Shown piece after piece: positions 1-9,247 of a stretch of DNA of 64,000 nt; positions within the stretch are counted from its first letter, which is position 1; each line of letters opens with the position of its first letter. This stretch comes from Planctomycetota bacterium. Lineage in GTDB: Bacteria > Planctomycetota > UBA1135 > GCA-002686595. A program made the position numbers and the translations under genes. Where the stretch lies: the NCBI GenBank assembly GCA_029259635.1, contig JAJDEU010000056.1, forward strand, positions 173,493 to 237,492. The letters run 5' to 3'. Below the pieces are notes generated by a model. That model was given only the letters and a program-made list of their open reading frames with translations. It was not told the DNA's origin and did not search any database.

Positions 1-135
1 GGCCACGACCCCACAGCGGGTTTGAAAGATCTCCTCGCGCAAGAAGACGTGGCCCTGCTCAACAAGCCCTTCACTCGTACTCAGTTGGGCAAGAGCATCG
101 GATCCCTCTTGAGCCAGGTAGCTCTGGACAGTTAG
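1..135 (+). CDS. C-terminal end of a response-regulator receiver domain protein (partial)
   Basis: The window opens inside a gene read in frame 1 and ending at a TAG stop at 133-135. The 44 visible residues include NKPFTRTQLGKSI, which matches the conserved Lys-Pro-Phe of the last strand of CheY-like receiver domains, followed by the final helix (LGKSIGSLLSQ). The Lys normally contacts the phosphorylated Asp. The domain ends the protein, so it could be a single-domain regulator or the tail of a hybrid histidine kinase. The phospho-acceptor Asp lies outside the window. Confidence 0.6.
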   Translation, partial: GHDPTAGLKDLLAQEDVALLNKPFTRTQLGKSIGSLLSQVALDS

Positions 136-323
136 ATCTTGAGAAAGCCCCCCAACTGGGGCACGCCCGATGACCCTGCGCACGCGGCTGAATCGAAATA
201 GGCCATTGTGCTACTAGCCCTAAGTACCCTATTCGCTATGGTGCTCGCCTTAAAGATCGCTCCGAGCAGATAACGAATACCCCCCCCTTGAGCCGACAAC
301 CTGCCCCCCCGAATCCTGCCATT

Positions 324-1211
324 ATGCGCGAGAAAGAGCTCGATAAGGTCAACGTGATCTTCATGCTTGTCACCCACCTGGTGGCGGCATACGCAATCTA
401 CTACGCCGCTGTCGTCCACCCTTCTTGGGAGACCCTCGTCCTCGGTCTGGTCTGGTTCGCTCTCTGTGGGCTGGGTATTACCGCTGGTTACCACCGCCTG
501 TTCTCTCATCCGACCTACAAGACGAACGCTTTCATTCGAGCGTTCCTGCTCTTCTTCGGAGCGGCCTCCGTTCAGAACTCGGCTCTAAAGTGGTCCTCCG
601 ACCACCGTCGTCACCACGCGCAAGTCGACACCGACGAAGACCCGTACAACATCAAGCGCGGTTTCTGGTGGGCTCACATCGGCTGGATCTTCTTTCGCGA
701 TGTGGACAAGCGCGAGATGCTCCCCATGAAGGATCTCCGAGCGGATCCCTTGGTAGTCTTCCAGGAGCGCTACTACATTCTGATCGCCACGGTCGCCACG
801 GTCGTCGTTCCCGGCGCAATCGGAGCCCTCTGGGGCGACGCACTCGGAGCCATACTCGTCGCGGGCTTCCTGCGGCTCGTCATCGAGTGGCACGCGACCT
901 TCGCCATCAACTCCGTCGCGCACTACATCGGCTCCCAGCCCTACTCGCTCGGCAATACCGCTCGCGACAGCTGGCTGACCGCCTGGATCACCTTCGGCGA
1001 GGGTTACCACAACTTCCACCACAAGTTTCAGCAGGACTACCGCAACGGTATTCGTTGGTATCACCTCGACCCGACGAAGTGGTTGGTCTGGGCGGGCTCC
1101 AAGATGGGCTTGACCCGCGACCTAAAGCGCACTCCCGACGCCGCGATTCAGCGCGCACTTCGCGAAGTGATCGAGAGCAACTCGAAACGCGTCCCTTCCA
1201 AGGCGAGCTGA
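324..1211 (+). CDS. Acyl-CoA/acyl-lipid delta-9-type fatty acid desaturase
   Basis: Predicted membrane di-iron desaturase that introduces a double bond into fatty acyl chains, probably to adjust membrane fluidity. All three histidine boxes of the stearoyl-CoA desaturase family are visible: HRLFSH, HRRHH and HNFHH. They are separated by hydrophobic segments expected to form four membrane helices. At 295 residues the length fits bacterial members. The ATG at 324 was chosen; an in-frame TTG at 288 would add 12 residues (rich in Pro), and neither has a clear Shine-Dalgarno sequence. It converges on histidine ammonia-lyase with a 21-bp gap. No redox partner gene is adjacent. Confidence 0.9.
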   Translation: MREKELDKVNVIFMLVTHLVAAYAIYYAAVVHPSWETLVLGLVWFALCGLGITAGYHRLFSHPTYKTNAFIRAFLLFFGAASVQNSALKWSSDHRRHHAQVDTDEDPYNIKRGFWWAHIGWIFFRDVDKREMLPMKDLRADPLVVFQERYYILIATVATVVVPGAIGALWGDALGAILVAGFLRLVIEWHATFAINSVAHYIGSQPYSLGNTARDSWLTAWITFGEGYHNFHHKFQQDYRNGIRWYHLDPTKWLVWAGSKMGLTRDLKRTPDAAIQRALREVIESNSKRVPSKAS

Positions 1212-1234
1212 AGCTCGCGGCTTCGACGGCCGCT
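1203..1234. terminator. Possible bidirectional terminator hairpins between convergent genes
   Basis: Two short inverted repeats lie back to back at the convergent gene ends: GCGAGC-TGAA-GCTCGC (overlapping the desaturase stop codon) and a GCGGC/GCCGC stem just after it. There is no U-tract, so this is only a weak terminator call. Confidence 0.3.
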
Positions 1235-2771
1235 AAGACTCGAGCGGGCCCACGGCCTCTTCGACGGCTCGAACCAGATCCCCGGAGACGATCAGCTGCC
1301 GCGCTGCCTCGATATCGTCCGCGAGGTAGCGATCTTCGACCAGCGGTTCGACCCGCGTACGCATGAGAGCGTGAGCGGCCTCCGCTCCATCTCCACCGCG
1401 CGCATCTAGATTGAACTCGCGTGCCTGCGCCGCGCACAGGTACTCGATCGCCAGAACCCGTTCGGTGTTGTCGCAAATCATGCGAGCCTTGCGAGCCGCG
1501 GTCGCAGCCATCGGCACATGGTCCTCCTGATTGGCGCTGGTCGGGATGGTGTCCACCGATGCGGGATGCGCGTAGACCTTGTTTTCACTTGCCAACGCGG
1601 CGGCCGCGACTTGGGCGATCATCATTCCGGAGTTCAATCCCGGACGGCTCGTGAGAAAGGCGGGCATCCCCGAGAGGTCCGGATTGACGAGCTGTTCTGT
1701 ACGGCGCTCGGAGATGTTGGCGATGGAACACATCGCGAGACCGAGGTAATCCATCACCATCGAAACCGGCGCGCCATGGAAGAGCCCCGCGCTGACGACA
1801 TCGCCGGTATCGGGGAAGAGCACGGGGTTATCCGTCACGCCATTGATCTCCGTCGAGAAGATCTCGCGCACGTGCGCCAGCGCGGATTTGTAAGCGCCGT
1901 GAACCTGTGGGGCGCAGCGAAGCGAATAAGGATCCTGAACCCGATCGCAATCCGCGTGGTTCTCGATGACTACGGAATTCGCGAGGCAAGCGGTCACATT
2001 CCTCGCGGTCCTGAAGTGACCGGGGTGCCCCTTCAATTCGGCCAAGCGCTCTTGAAAAGGTAGTCGACTCCCCTTCAAGGACTCGATCGAGAGCGCGACA
2101 AGAATGTCGGCCGCCTGCGAGAGATTCGTCGCTCGAGAAATCACTCCGAGGGAGACGCCCTTGCTGATCTCGGTGCCGTTGATGAGCGCGAGCCCTTCTT
2201 TCGCGGCGAGCTCGACCGGCGACACATCCATCAACTCCAGAGCTTCTCGCGCCGGCATCGAGCGACCGTCGAAGGTCGCGCCGCCATAGCCCATGTAGCT
2301 CGCGGTCATGTGCGCCAGAGGAGCTAGATCACCGCTCGCCCCCACCGATCCCTGCTGCGGAACTTTCGGAACAAACCCTCGATTGAAAAAATCGAGCAGT
2401 CGATCGACCAACTCGATCCGAATACCCGAGTTCCCGCGAACCAATCCATTCAAGCGCAGCACCTGTGCGGTGCGAACCTCGTCAACGGGCATGTCATCAC
2501 CCACGCCACAGCAGTGAGAGACAATTAGGTTCTCTTGAAGCTTGGCGAGGTCCGCATTCTCGATGGCGACGTTCTTCAGCTTTCCGAATCCCGTTGTCAA
2601 TCCGTAGACCGGCTCACCGGAAGCCACGTGGTGGTCGACGAGGTCTCTCGCTTTGCGCACGGCCTCGCGAGCCGTATCCGTCACGGAGAGCTCGACTTTT
2701 TCTCCGCTGATCACCGCTTCCAAATCGGACAAGGTTAGGGAGCGGCCGTCGAGGGCGAGTTTGTGTGTCAT
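1233..2771 (-). CDS. hutH: Histidine ammonia-lyase
   Basis: Catalyses non-oxidative deamination of L-histidine to trans-urocanate, the first step of histidine degradation. The protein is 512 residues, the usual family length. The Ala-Ser-Gly triad that cyclises to the MIO electrophile is at residues 145-147 within GSVGASGDLAPLAH. The active-site Tyr is in YGLTTGFG (about residue 56), and the signature SANQEDHV near the C-terminus favours HutH over phenylalanine or tyrosine ammonia-lyases. The ATG at 2771 is preferred to an upstream in-frame TTG that would add 21 low-complexity residues. No hutU, hutI or hutG lies nearby, so the rest of the pathway must be elsewhere if present. Confidence 0.93.
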   Translation of the reverse strand: MTHKLALDGRSLTLSDLEAVISGEKVELSVTDTAREAVRKARDLVDHHVASGEPVYGLTTGFGKLKNVAIENADLAKLQENLIVSHCCGVGDDMPVDEVRTAQVLRLNGLVRGNSGIRIELVDRLLDFFNRGFVPKVPQQGSVGASGDLAPLAHMTASYMGYGGATFDGRSMPAREALELMDVSPVELAAKEGLALINGTEISKGVSLGVISRATNLSQAADILVALSIESLKGSRLPFQERLAELKGHPGHFRTARNVTACLANSVVIENHADCDRVQDPYSLRCAPQVHGAYKSALAHVREIFSTEINGVTDNPVLFPDTGDVVSAGLFHGAPVSMVMDYLGLAMCSIANISERRTEQLVNPDLSGMPAFLTSRPGLNSGMMIAQVAAAALASENKVYAHPASVDTIPTSANQEDHVPMAATAARKARMICDNTERVLAIEYLCAAQAREFNLDARGGDGAEAAHALMRTRVEPLVEDRYLADDIEAARQLIVSGDLVRAVEEAVGPLES

Positions 2772-2937
2772 CGATAGAGTGCTGAGAGATGCCGCCGGGG
2801 CGCTGAGCCGAGCTCGATGTGAGCTCGAACTCAAAGGAGGGCGAGGATTCTACAGCGGTGCTCGACTTCACGTGCCCCCGAAAAACGGGGAAGCGCGGAC
2901 TCTCGGACCCTGACCCGAAGGACGCCGTTCATGGAGC

Positions 2938-2962
2938 GAATGACTTTTGTGACGAGCTGCTA
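2938..2962 (-). repeat. Degenerate end of a palindromic repeat, overlapping a TAG stop codon
   Basis: Read on the minus strand from 2962, the sequence begins CTAGCAGCTCGTCACAAAAG and continues GTCATTC. It aligns with the right end of the 167-bp palindrome at 49783-49949. Similarity appears to extend inward to about 2922 (CTCCATGAACGGC versus CTCTATAAACGGC). The TAG is the stop codon of the gene at 2960-4675. No matching second end was found, so this looks like a half or decayed copy. Confidence 0.6.
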
Positions 2963-4675
2963 GAGCGGCGGTCCCGGATAGGCCTTGCCCGCGCGCTCGT
3001 GGGCCTCGCGACTATCTCCGACGATCGCGCGCTCGGGGAGCTGTGCCTTCAGCGCACGCTTCCCCGTGATCTCGATTCGCTCTTTATCGATCAACACATC
3101 GTTGTGCCAGCGCGCCTTCACCCTCCACTCGCCCTCTAGCAAGCTATCGATGATGAGCTCCTCGTCCGCGCTAAGTGTGAATCCGTCCGCCGGCGTCCCG
3201 TTGATCGTCAGCTGTATATCGAGTCCCTGCATGCGAGCGGGTAGCTCGATTTGCAGCTCGGCCTTGCCGCGCTCGAGCGGTCCAATCTCCAAGTTCGCCT
3301 GGGTTGTATCCGCCCCGACCAGTCGGCCGCCCCATGCTTTCCCATCCAACGACCAGGCTTCGAGGTAACGCGTCTCCGCAACCTCCGGCCAGGCCGTAAA
3401 CACAAACTCGCCTTGCTCGCTCGCCAGAGTTTCCTGCAGCGCGAACGGAAAACTGGGCAACACTTCACTCTCCAAAAACCAGTGTGCGGTTCGGAAGTAC
3501 GAGAGTGTCGCAGCGACTCGGTCGGGGGCTTCGAGTCTCACGCGCGCGCCGGAAACCGGCTTGCCGTTTTCCGTGATCACGCCGCGCAAGACCGGCGCGG
3601 GTTCGAGCTCGATGTCGACTCGGTTTTGCACTCCGCTCTGTAGATTTATCAAGCGCTCACGCGGAACAGCAAGTGCGCCACGGTGAAAGAGACGAACCGC
3701 CACCGGTCCAACGGGCAAGTCTCGAATGATCGTGGAGCTGCCAGGAGTGATCTCCACGGGATTCTTGAGATACCAGGGAAAGCGGCGCGTCTGCTTGGTA
3801 TCGGCAGGCAGCAAGACGACCTGCGCTTTCTCATTCGCGCCGATATCGTTCTTGAGGAAGATCTCGAGATCGGCGCCTCGCTCCAATCGATACACCAAGC
3901 GGCCGCGCGGAATCGTGAAGTCCGCCGTGATCCCGACCACCTCGCGAAGGCCCGAGTAGCCCGGTGCTTCGATCTCGAGAAGCGCGCGATCCGAAGCTAG
4001 ACCGCCGAGATAGAAATACCCGGTCTCATCGGTGTGCGTCGCCAACCCATCGATCACCACCTTCGCTCCGTCGATGCCCTCTCCCTCGGAATCCAAGACC
4101 TCGCCCTGAATCCCGCCCGGACGCCCGTATCCAATGTTGAGCGTGTACTCCGCGTTCTGACGCAGAACGATTTCCCGCCGAGACCCCGCAATTCCCCGAG
4201 CGCTCACTTTGACGACGGCTAGTCCCGGATACAGATTGTTCGCGCCAAAAGCCCCGTCGACTCCGCACACGAGCACGCGGCCCATGTTCGCGCCCGCGAC
4301 AAACTCGATGCGAGCCTGGACAGGCTCACCTTTAGCGTCGGCGATGTTTCCAATGATTCGAGCGCGCCGCCCCAGTCCGGGACGCAAGCCGTCCTCAAGC
4401 TCGGGCAGATAATTCGGGCTGAGCAGATCGAGCTCGATCTCGAGTGGCCACAGCACGGTTGTGGGCTCCGCGATTCCACTGGCGACTTCCACGCGCGGCG
4501 GAGCCGTGATGACCACCTCGCCGTGCTTCAGTGTGTCTGCCGCAACGGCCGGGAGATCGGCGGAGTCGATGAGCGAGCCCTCTTCAACCTCCGTCCCGAA
4601 GAACAGCGAAGCCGCCGCGCCCAGGGCGATAAGGAGCACGCAGAGAAGCAGGAGAGTTGGATTGGGTCGGGTCAT
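2960..4675 (-). CDS. Membrane-anchored protein with carboxypeptidase-regulatory-like repeats
   Basis: A 571-residue protein of unknown specific function. It begins MTRPNPTLLLLCVLLIALGAAASLFFG, an N-terminal membrane anchor or uncleaved signal, followed by an extracytoplasmic region. Several segments resemble carboxypeptidase-regulatory-like/CNA-B beta-sandwich folds, for example GRPGGIQGEVLDSEGEGIDGAKVVIDG followed by TDETGYFYLGGL, and PVLRGVITENGKPVSGARVRLEAP. Such domains usually act in surface structure or adhesion. The ATG at 4675 is chosen because the hydrophobic segment follows directly; upstream in-frame residues look non-coding. The stop codon lies inside a repeat end at 2938-2962. 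Function is not assigned. Confidence 0.75.
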   Translation of the reverse strand: MTRPNPTLLLLCVLLIALGAAASLFFGTEVEEGSLIDSADLPAVAADTLKHGEVVITAPPRVEVASGIAEPTTVLWPLEIELDLLSPNYLPELEDGLRPGLGRRARIIGNIADAKGEPVQARIEFVAGANMGRVLVCGVDGAFGANNLYPGLAVVKVSARGIAGSRREIVLRQNAEYTLNIGYGRPGGIQGEVLDSEGEGIDGAKVVIDGLATHTDETGYFYLGGLASDRALLEIEAPGYSGLREVVGITADFTIPRGRLVYRLERGADLEIFLKNDIGANEKAQVVLLPADTKQTRRFPWYLKNPVEITPGSSTIIRDLPVGPVAVRLFHRGALAVPRERLINLQSGVQNRVDIELEPAPVLRGVITENGKPVSGARVRLEAPDRVAATLSYFRTAHWFLESEVLPSFPFALQETLASEQGEFVFTAWPEVAETRYLEAWSLDGKAWGGRLVGADTTQANLEIGPLERGKAELQIELPARMQGLDIQLTINGTPADGFTLSADEELIIDSLLEGEWRVKARWHNDVLIDKERIEITGKRALKAQLPERAIVGDSREAHERAGKAYPGPPL

Positions 4676-4802
4676 GGCGCGGTCGCTCGGGGGGGGCCAA
4701 GAATAGCTCCGCACCTGGCAGGGGTCACCGCGCACCTCTGGAACCTATTCAAATTCGGTCCTCTCCCGGCAGTTCTGGATTCCGGCCCGCCGAGAGACCG
4801 GT

Positions 4803-5483
4803 TCAATCGGAGCCCGAGGTCATTCCACCGAGCCGAACCGATTCGGTCTGTGGTCTCCAGCCGCCCCGGCTCTTCAGCCACTCGGCACTCGTCTGAACCA
4901 TGTACCACTGCTCGACCGGATGTCCGAACTTCTCGACGCTGCTCTCGGTCGTGTAGTCCAGCGAATATCCATTCTTCTCCAGCACTCGCTTGGAGGCCTC
5001 ATTGCCCACGAAAACCCAACCGAACAGCACGTCGGCCAAGCCGGTCTGAAAGGCCAGGTAATTGATGAGCTCGATGGCTTCGCCCGCGAACCCTCGTCCC
5101 CAGTGGTCGACGTCGACCCAGTAACTGATCTCGCCCTGCCCCGGATGCCCGCCGAACTTCAGACTGATCGCTCCAACCAATCGGTTGCTCGTCACTTCGC
5201 AGATCGCGAACTGATAGTCGAGCGCCTCAGGCTTGCCCGCGCGCCACTCGCGATAGTTCTCCTCGAGCTCTTCTTCGCGCTCAGGCCCCGCCCAGCAGGA
5301 CCAGCGCAAGATCTCATCCCGATTCGCTACGGCGCGAAAGGCCGCTTTAGCGTCATCGACCCGAATCGGACGGAGAACGACCAGCTCCCCCACTAGTCGA
5401 ACTTCTTCGAGGATCGGTCTATTCCGCGGGGATTGACTGCGCGGGGCTTGATTGCCCGGGACTTCTTCGTTCGGTGAGCTCAT
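4803..5483 (-). CDS. GNAT-family N-acetyltransferase (RimJ/RimL-like)
   Basis: A 226-residue acetyltransferase predicted to use acetyl-CoA to acetylate an amine. Features of the RimJ/RimL group are visible: LVVLRPIRVDDAKAAFRAVAN at the start of the fold, FAICEVTSNRLVGAISLK, the acetyl-CoA-binding segment YWVDVDHWGRGFAGEAIELI (with the Q/RxxGxG/A-like turn), and VGNEASKRVLEKNGYSLDY near the end. About 25 residues precede the fold and look disordered. Substrate unknown: ribosomal-protein or small-molecule acetylation are both possible. Divergent from the dehydrogenase gene starting at 5659. Confidence 0.85.
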   Translation of the reverse strand: MSSPNEEVPGNQAPRSQSPRNRPILEEVRLVGELVVLRPIRVDDAKAAFRAVANRDEILRWSCWAGPEREEELEENYREWRAGKPEALDYQFAICEVTSNRLVGAISLKFGGHPGQGEISYWVDVDHWGRGFAGEAIELINYLAFQTGLADVLFGWVFVGNEASKRVLEKNGYSLDYTTESSVEKFGHPVEQWYMVQTSAEWLKSRGGWRPQTESVRLGGMTSGSD

Positions 5484-5658
5484 TTCGACATCGATTCGTC
5501 AAGATCCGTCCAAGGTCAAGTGCCAGGAAGGAGCTCGACTCCGCCGTCGTCTGTATCCTATTGCGCTCAAAGTCTCGTGCACAGGTTCTCGCTGCGCGAA
5601 GATCGGCATCCCGACGAGGCGAATCCCAAGCCCGATTCGCCCCAAGACCGCGCTTTCT

Positions 5659-6684
5659 ATGAAGAATTTCACCGTACTTGAGCTTGCCGGAGACGGAATC
5701 TCGGGCGAGCTCGCCGCGAGCGTCCACACCCTCGCTGCCGCGCTTCCCCTCGACGTTCACTTTTCAAAGATCGACCTCTCGCTCGCCAATCGCGAAGAGG
5801 TCGGCATGAAGCTCTACGACGGGGTGATGGAGCGGTTTTCCGAGCTGCGCGTCGCGATGAAGTACCCGACGGCGACGGAGGCCGAGAGCCCGAATCGCAT
5901 CTTGCGGGATCGCTGTGACTTCCAAGTGATCCATCGTCCGGTGATGACCTTTGACGGGGTTCAGACCAACTTCACTCAGAAGCTGGACATCGATGTCGTT
6001 CGCGTGGCGACCGGAGGAACCTACATGGACCGCGGTCGCCGAATCGGCTCCGAGTCCGCCGTCTCCCTTCGAGTCATCGAGCGCGGGCCATCGATGCACG
6101 CGGCTCACTTCGCTTTCGATTTGGCTTCCGATTTGGGCACCAACGTCGTCTCGACCAGCAAGTACACGATTCAGAAGGAAGCCGACGGCTTGTTCGAGGA
6201 GTGCGTGCAGGAGGTCGCGGACATGCACCCGACGACTCGGTACCGGCGCGAGCTCTTCGACGCTCTGCTGGCAGGCATGATCCTCAACCCCGACCGCTAC
6301 CGCGTCGTCGTCTGCCCTAATGAGTACGGAGACTTTCTCTCCGACATGGCCTGCGGATTGATCGGCTCCATTGGACTGGGCGACAGCGCTTCTTACTCCT
6401 TCGACAAGAACGGCGACATTCGAATGGCAATGTTCGATCCGTCCGGCGGCAGCGCCCCCGACATCGCCGGCAAAAACATCTGCAACCCGACCGCGGCTCT
6501 GCTCGCTTTTTCCTCACTCTTGCGGCACCTCGGAGAAGGTGAGCTCGCCAAGCTGGTGCGCAGTTCGATCAAGACTTGCATCGCCACGGATCGGAAGACG
6601 CGTGATATCGGTGGCGGGCTCGATACCGACGAATTTACCCAGGCCGTCTGTGACGAGGTCTGCTCTCACTTGACGACGGCCTGA
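5659..6684 (+). CDS. Isocitrate/isopropylmalate-family decarboxylating dehydrogenase, atypical
   Basis: A 341-residue member of the beta-decarboxylating dehydrogenase family (isocitrate, isopropylmalate, homoisocitrate, tartrate dehydrogenases). Seen: N-terminal LELAGDGISGEL, catalytic Lys168 in STSKYTIQKEADGLFEE, metal-binding Asp225/Asp229 in NEYGDFLSDMACGLIGSIGLG, and the nucleotide-binding loop GGSAPDIAGKNICNPTAAL. Unusual points: the loop His of the usual VHGSAPDIAG is replaced (PSGGSAPDIAG), and the substrate region reads AESPNRILRDRCDF. The usual REN(T)EG.Y segment is not recognisable (GSESAVSLRVIERG instead). The product is therefore left at family level. ATG 5659 was chosen because the fold starts there. 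Confidence 0.8.
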   Translation: MKNFTVLELAGDGISGELAASVHTLAAALPLDVHFSKIDLSLANREEVGMKLYDGVMERFSELRVAMKYPTATEAESPNRILRDRCDFQVIHRPVMTFDGVQTNFTQKLDIDVVRVATGGTYMDRGRRIGSESAVSLRVIERGPSMHAAHFAFDLASDLGTNVVSTSKYTIQKEADGLFEECVQEVADMHPTTRYRRELFDALLAGMILNPDRYRVVVCPNEYGDFLSDMACGLIGSIGLGDSASYSFDKNGDIRMAMFDPSGGSAPDIAGKNICNPTAALLAFSSLLRHLGEGELAKLVRSSIKTCIATDRKTRDIGGGLDTDEFTQAVCDEVCSHLTTA

Positions 6685-6727
6685 TCGCGAGCCAACTCCA
6701 CGGCGCGTTCCTCAGCGGTATCTCCAG

Positions 6728-8071
6728 TTGCGGTCCATCAAGCCACCCATCGACAAGAGTCCGCCCGACGGTCAGGACGTTCCGCGCCGAATCTGGAGTG
6801 GAACGGCTCTCCAGATCACCGGTCGCATTTTCGGATCGGGCTGCACCTTCGCCAGCCTGTGGCTCTGCGCGCGTTACCTTCCGATTGAAGAGTTCGGGCG
6901 CTACACCTTCTATCTAGCGCTCTTCGGTGTGCTCGATGCGTTGGCGGACTTCGGAACCGGCCAAGCGGCGATTCGCCTGACCGCCAACGAACCGCGCGCG
7001 CTCTTGCCCGTCCTGCGTCAGGCGCGCAAAGCCCGACTCTTCTCGTCGACGCTCGGCGTGCTGCTCATCGTGCTGTTCACGGAGCTGTTCGACGAACCGG
7101 GTCGTGGCTGGATCATCATGGCCGCTCTCTATCCGGTTACCCACACGCTCGAGCTCACGTCCACGGTCTTCAAGAACGAGATCGCCTGGCGCATCCCCGT
7201 CGTGATTCGCGCGTTCGCGAGCGCACTGCGCCTCGTCCTCGTCGCAGCCCTGCTCTTCTACGGCACCGACTCGGCACCCCAGGTTCTCTTCGCAACCGCG
7301 GTCGCCAGCGCCTCGGCCAACCTCCTGCTTCACTTCGTCTCGCGCCGCAAGCTCGACCACCGCGCAGAGCAGATAACTCCGAGCGCGAGCCTGCTGCGCA
7401 CCTCCTTCCCGCTCGGCCTGGGAAGCCTCTGCGCGATCGCCTACTTCTACGTCGATAATCTCTTTATCCGTTCCCTCGAAGGCGAAGTCGAACTGGCGCA
7501 CTACAACGCCGGCGTGCGCCTGCTCTCTTTCTTGATCATGACCGCTCAGCTCGCGAGCTCCACAGCCCTGCCATGGCTCATCCGCCGGTTCGAAGAGGGC
7601 AAGCTCGCCGCGGCCATCGCCAACCTCGGCCAGCCGCTCTTCGCAGCGGCCGGTCTAGTGTGCGGCCTCCTGACACCCTGGTCCGATCGGATCCTCAGCC
7701 TCGTTTTTACCGAAGCCTTCGCGGCCGGGGCACCCAGCTTTCGCTGGCTGCTGGGAGCCGCGGCGATCATTCACGTGGGCGCCATCTTTGTCACCGCTCT
7801 GATCGTCACGGGCCAGCAGAATCGCTTTATGGTCGTCGCCGCCCTCGGCTTGGCCCTCAACGTCATCGGGAACGCTCTGCTCGTCCCCTCGCTCGGAATT
7901 GAAGGAGCGGCGATCTCCACCCTAGCGACGGAGCTTCTCGTCTGCGTACTCTCGCTGGTCGTCCTCGTTCGAACCGGGTGCCGTCCGCTCTCGGTCAAAC
8001 CGATGGGTTGGCTGGCCGGACTCGGCACTTACGCTCTCGGATTCGCGCTCAGTTCCATCGCGCTCGCTTAG
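6728..8071 (+). CDS. Polysaccharide flippase (Wzx/MOP superfamily-like)
   Basis: A 447-residue polytopic membrane protein with about 12 hydrophobic segments, arranged as in O-antigen/teichoic-acid exporters of the MOP superfamily (TALQITGRIFGSGCTFASLWLCARYLPIEEFGRYTFYLAL at the start). It is predicted to flip lipid-linked oligosaccharides across the inner membrane. It is followed after 24 bp by a GT4 glycosyltransferase, which supports a role in surface-polysaccharide assembly. The start is uncertain: TTG at 6728 is the only plausible in-frame start before the first membrane helix. Confidence 0.8.
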   Translation: MRSIKPPIDKSPPDGQDVPRRIWSGTALQITGRIFGSGCTFASLWLCARYLPIEEFGRYTFYLALFGVLDALADFGTGQAAIRLTANEPRALLPVLRQARKARLFSSTLGVLLIVLFTELFDEPGRGWIIMAALYPVTHTLELTSTVFKNEIAWRIPVVIRAFASALRLVLVAALLFYGTDSAPQVLFATAVASASANLLLHFVSRRKLDHRAEQITPSASLLRTSFPLGLGSLCAIAYFYVDNLFIRSLEGEVELAHYNAGVRLLSFLIMTAQLASSTALPWLIRRFEEGKLAAAIANLGQPLFAAAGLVCGLLTPWSDRILSLVFTEAFAAGAPSFRWLLGAAAIIHVGAIFVTALIVTGQQNRFMVVAALGLALNVIGNALLVPSLGIEGAAISTLATELLVCVLSLVVLVRTGCRPLSVKPMGWLAGLGTYALGFALSSIALA

Positions 8072-8095
8072 TTCCCTTTCCCCAACCATCCAACC

Positions 8096-9247
8096 GTGCG
8101 AGTAGGCGTTGATTACCGACCAGCTTTGGTCAACCGCGAAGGCATCGGCCGCTATGTGCGCGAGCTTGTTCGGGGAATGATCGAGCTCGACTTCGATCGC
8201 AGCCTGAGTCTCTTCGGCTACACCCTGGCGCCCTCGAAGTTTTCTCGAATGGAGCTCGGCCTGATCGAGAGCCGTGCGGAACTCGTTCGGCTTCCTTGCC
8301 CTTCGCGATGGACGCCGTGGTTGCTCCGAAAGCTAGGCAAAGGCGTCGACGATCTCGTCGGTGGTGCCGATGTCTATCACCACACTTATCTCGCGCCGCT
8401 CGCGGTTCGTGAGGCCAAAGAAGTGGTCACCATCTTCGACACCATCTATGCCATAGAGAACTCCGGCTTTCTCGAGCCCGAGGTGGGCCGCAGCATGACC
8501 GAGCGCGCAGCCGAGTTGATCTCGCGCTCATCACGAATTCTGGTGCCGACCGAGTTCGTCGGAGCTGAGGTGGTGATGACCTTTGGGGTCGTGCCCGCGA
8601 AAGTTTCCGTCACGGGTTTGGGTTGTGATCACATCGCGCGGGATTTACCGCCGGGCAAGCTGGAACGGGCGCGCGAGCCGTACATCCTGACCGTGAGTCG
8701 CGTAGACGGACGCAAGAATCACCTGCGGATCCTGGAAGCGTTCGAGCTGATGGTCGCCGAAGGTCTGCCGCACCGTTGGGTCATCTCGGGCACACCGGGA
8801 TACGGCTCGGAGATTTTTGAACGCGCGCTCGCGAACTCGCCCGCAAAGCACCGTGTCGAGTGGCGCAGAAATGTTTCCGACGAGGAGCTCCCTCTGCTCT
8901 ATGCGCAAGCCGACTGCTTCGTCTTTCCGAGCTTGAGCGAGGGCTTTGGATTGCCGCCGCTCGAGGCTATGGCTTGCGGTACACCGGTCGTCTCCAGCTG
9001 CGTGACCTCCTTACCGGAAGTCCTGGGCGAGGCCGCGTTCTTAGTCGAACCGACGGAGAGCGAACGAATCTTCGAAGCGACGCGGCGAGTGCTCACCGAA
9101 CCCGCGTTGGCCGAAGACTTGCACCTGCGCGGCAAGCAGAAAGCGCGAGAGCACACTTGGCGCGAAGCCGCGCGGCACACCCTGCTCGCTTACCAGAAAG
9201 CGGCTGAGGATTCGGATCCGGGCGAGGGCGTGAGGCGCTCGCTCTAG
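8096..9247 (+). CDS. GT4-family glycosyltransferase
   Basis: A 383-residue retaining glycosyltransferase of the GT-B fold, predicted to add sugars to a lipid-linked or surface glycan. The N-terminal domain begins MRVGVDYRPALVNREGIGRYVREL. The C-terminal donor-binding domain has the E-x7-E motif in SEGFGLPPLEAMACGTPVV and the VSRVDGRKNHLRILEAF strand. The GTG at 8096 starts the first beta-strand directly. It forms a unit with the upstream flippase. It is a clear paralogue of the protein at 56520-57620 (shared VG(V/I)DY..PA, GxGRY.REL and LGCDH..RDLP segments). Sugar and acceptor are unknown. Confidence 0.9.
   Translation: MRVGVDYRPALVNREGIGRYVRELVRGMIELDFDRSLSLFGYTLAPSKFSRMELGLIESRAELVRLPCPSRWTPWLLRKLGKGVDDLVGGADVYHHTYLAPLAVREAKEVVTIFDTIYAIENSGFLEPEVGRSMTERAAELISRSSRILVPTEFVGAEVVMTFGVVPAKVSVTGLGCDHIARDLPPGKLERAREPYILTVSRVDGRKNHLRILEAFELMVAEGLPHRWVISGTPGYGSEIFERALANSPAKHRVEWRRNVSDEELPLLYAQADCFVFPSLSEGFGLPPLEAMACGTPVVSSCVTSLPEVLGEAAFLVEPTESERIFEATRRVLTEPALAEDLHLRGKQKAREHTWREAARHTLLAYQKAAEDSDPGEGVRRSL

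Noticed and set aside
425..1366. 313-residue frame overlapping the desaturase
   Set aside because: Arg/Ser/Leu-rich out-of-frame translation of the desaturase; the three histidine boxes prove the other frame.
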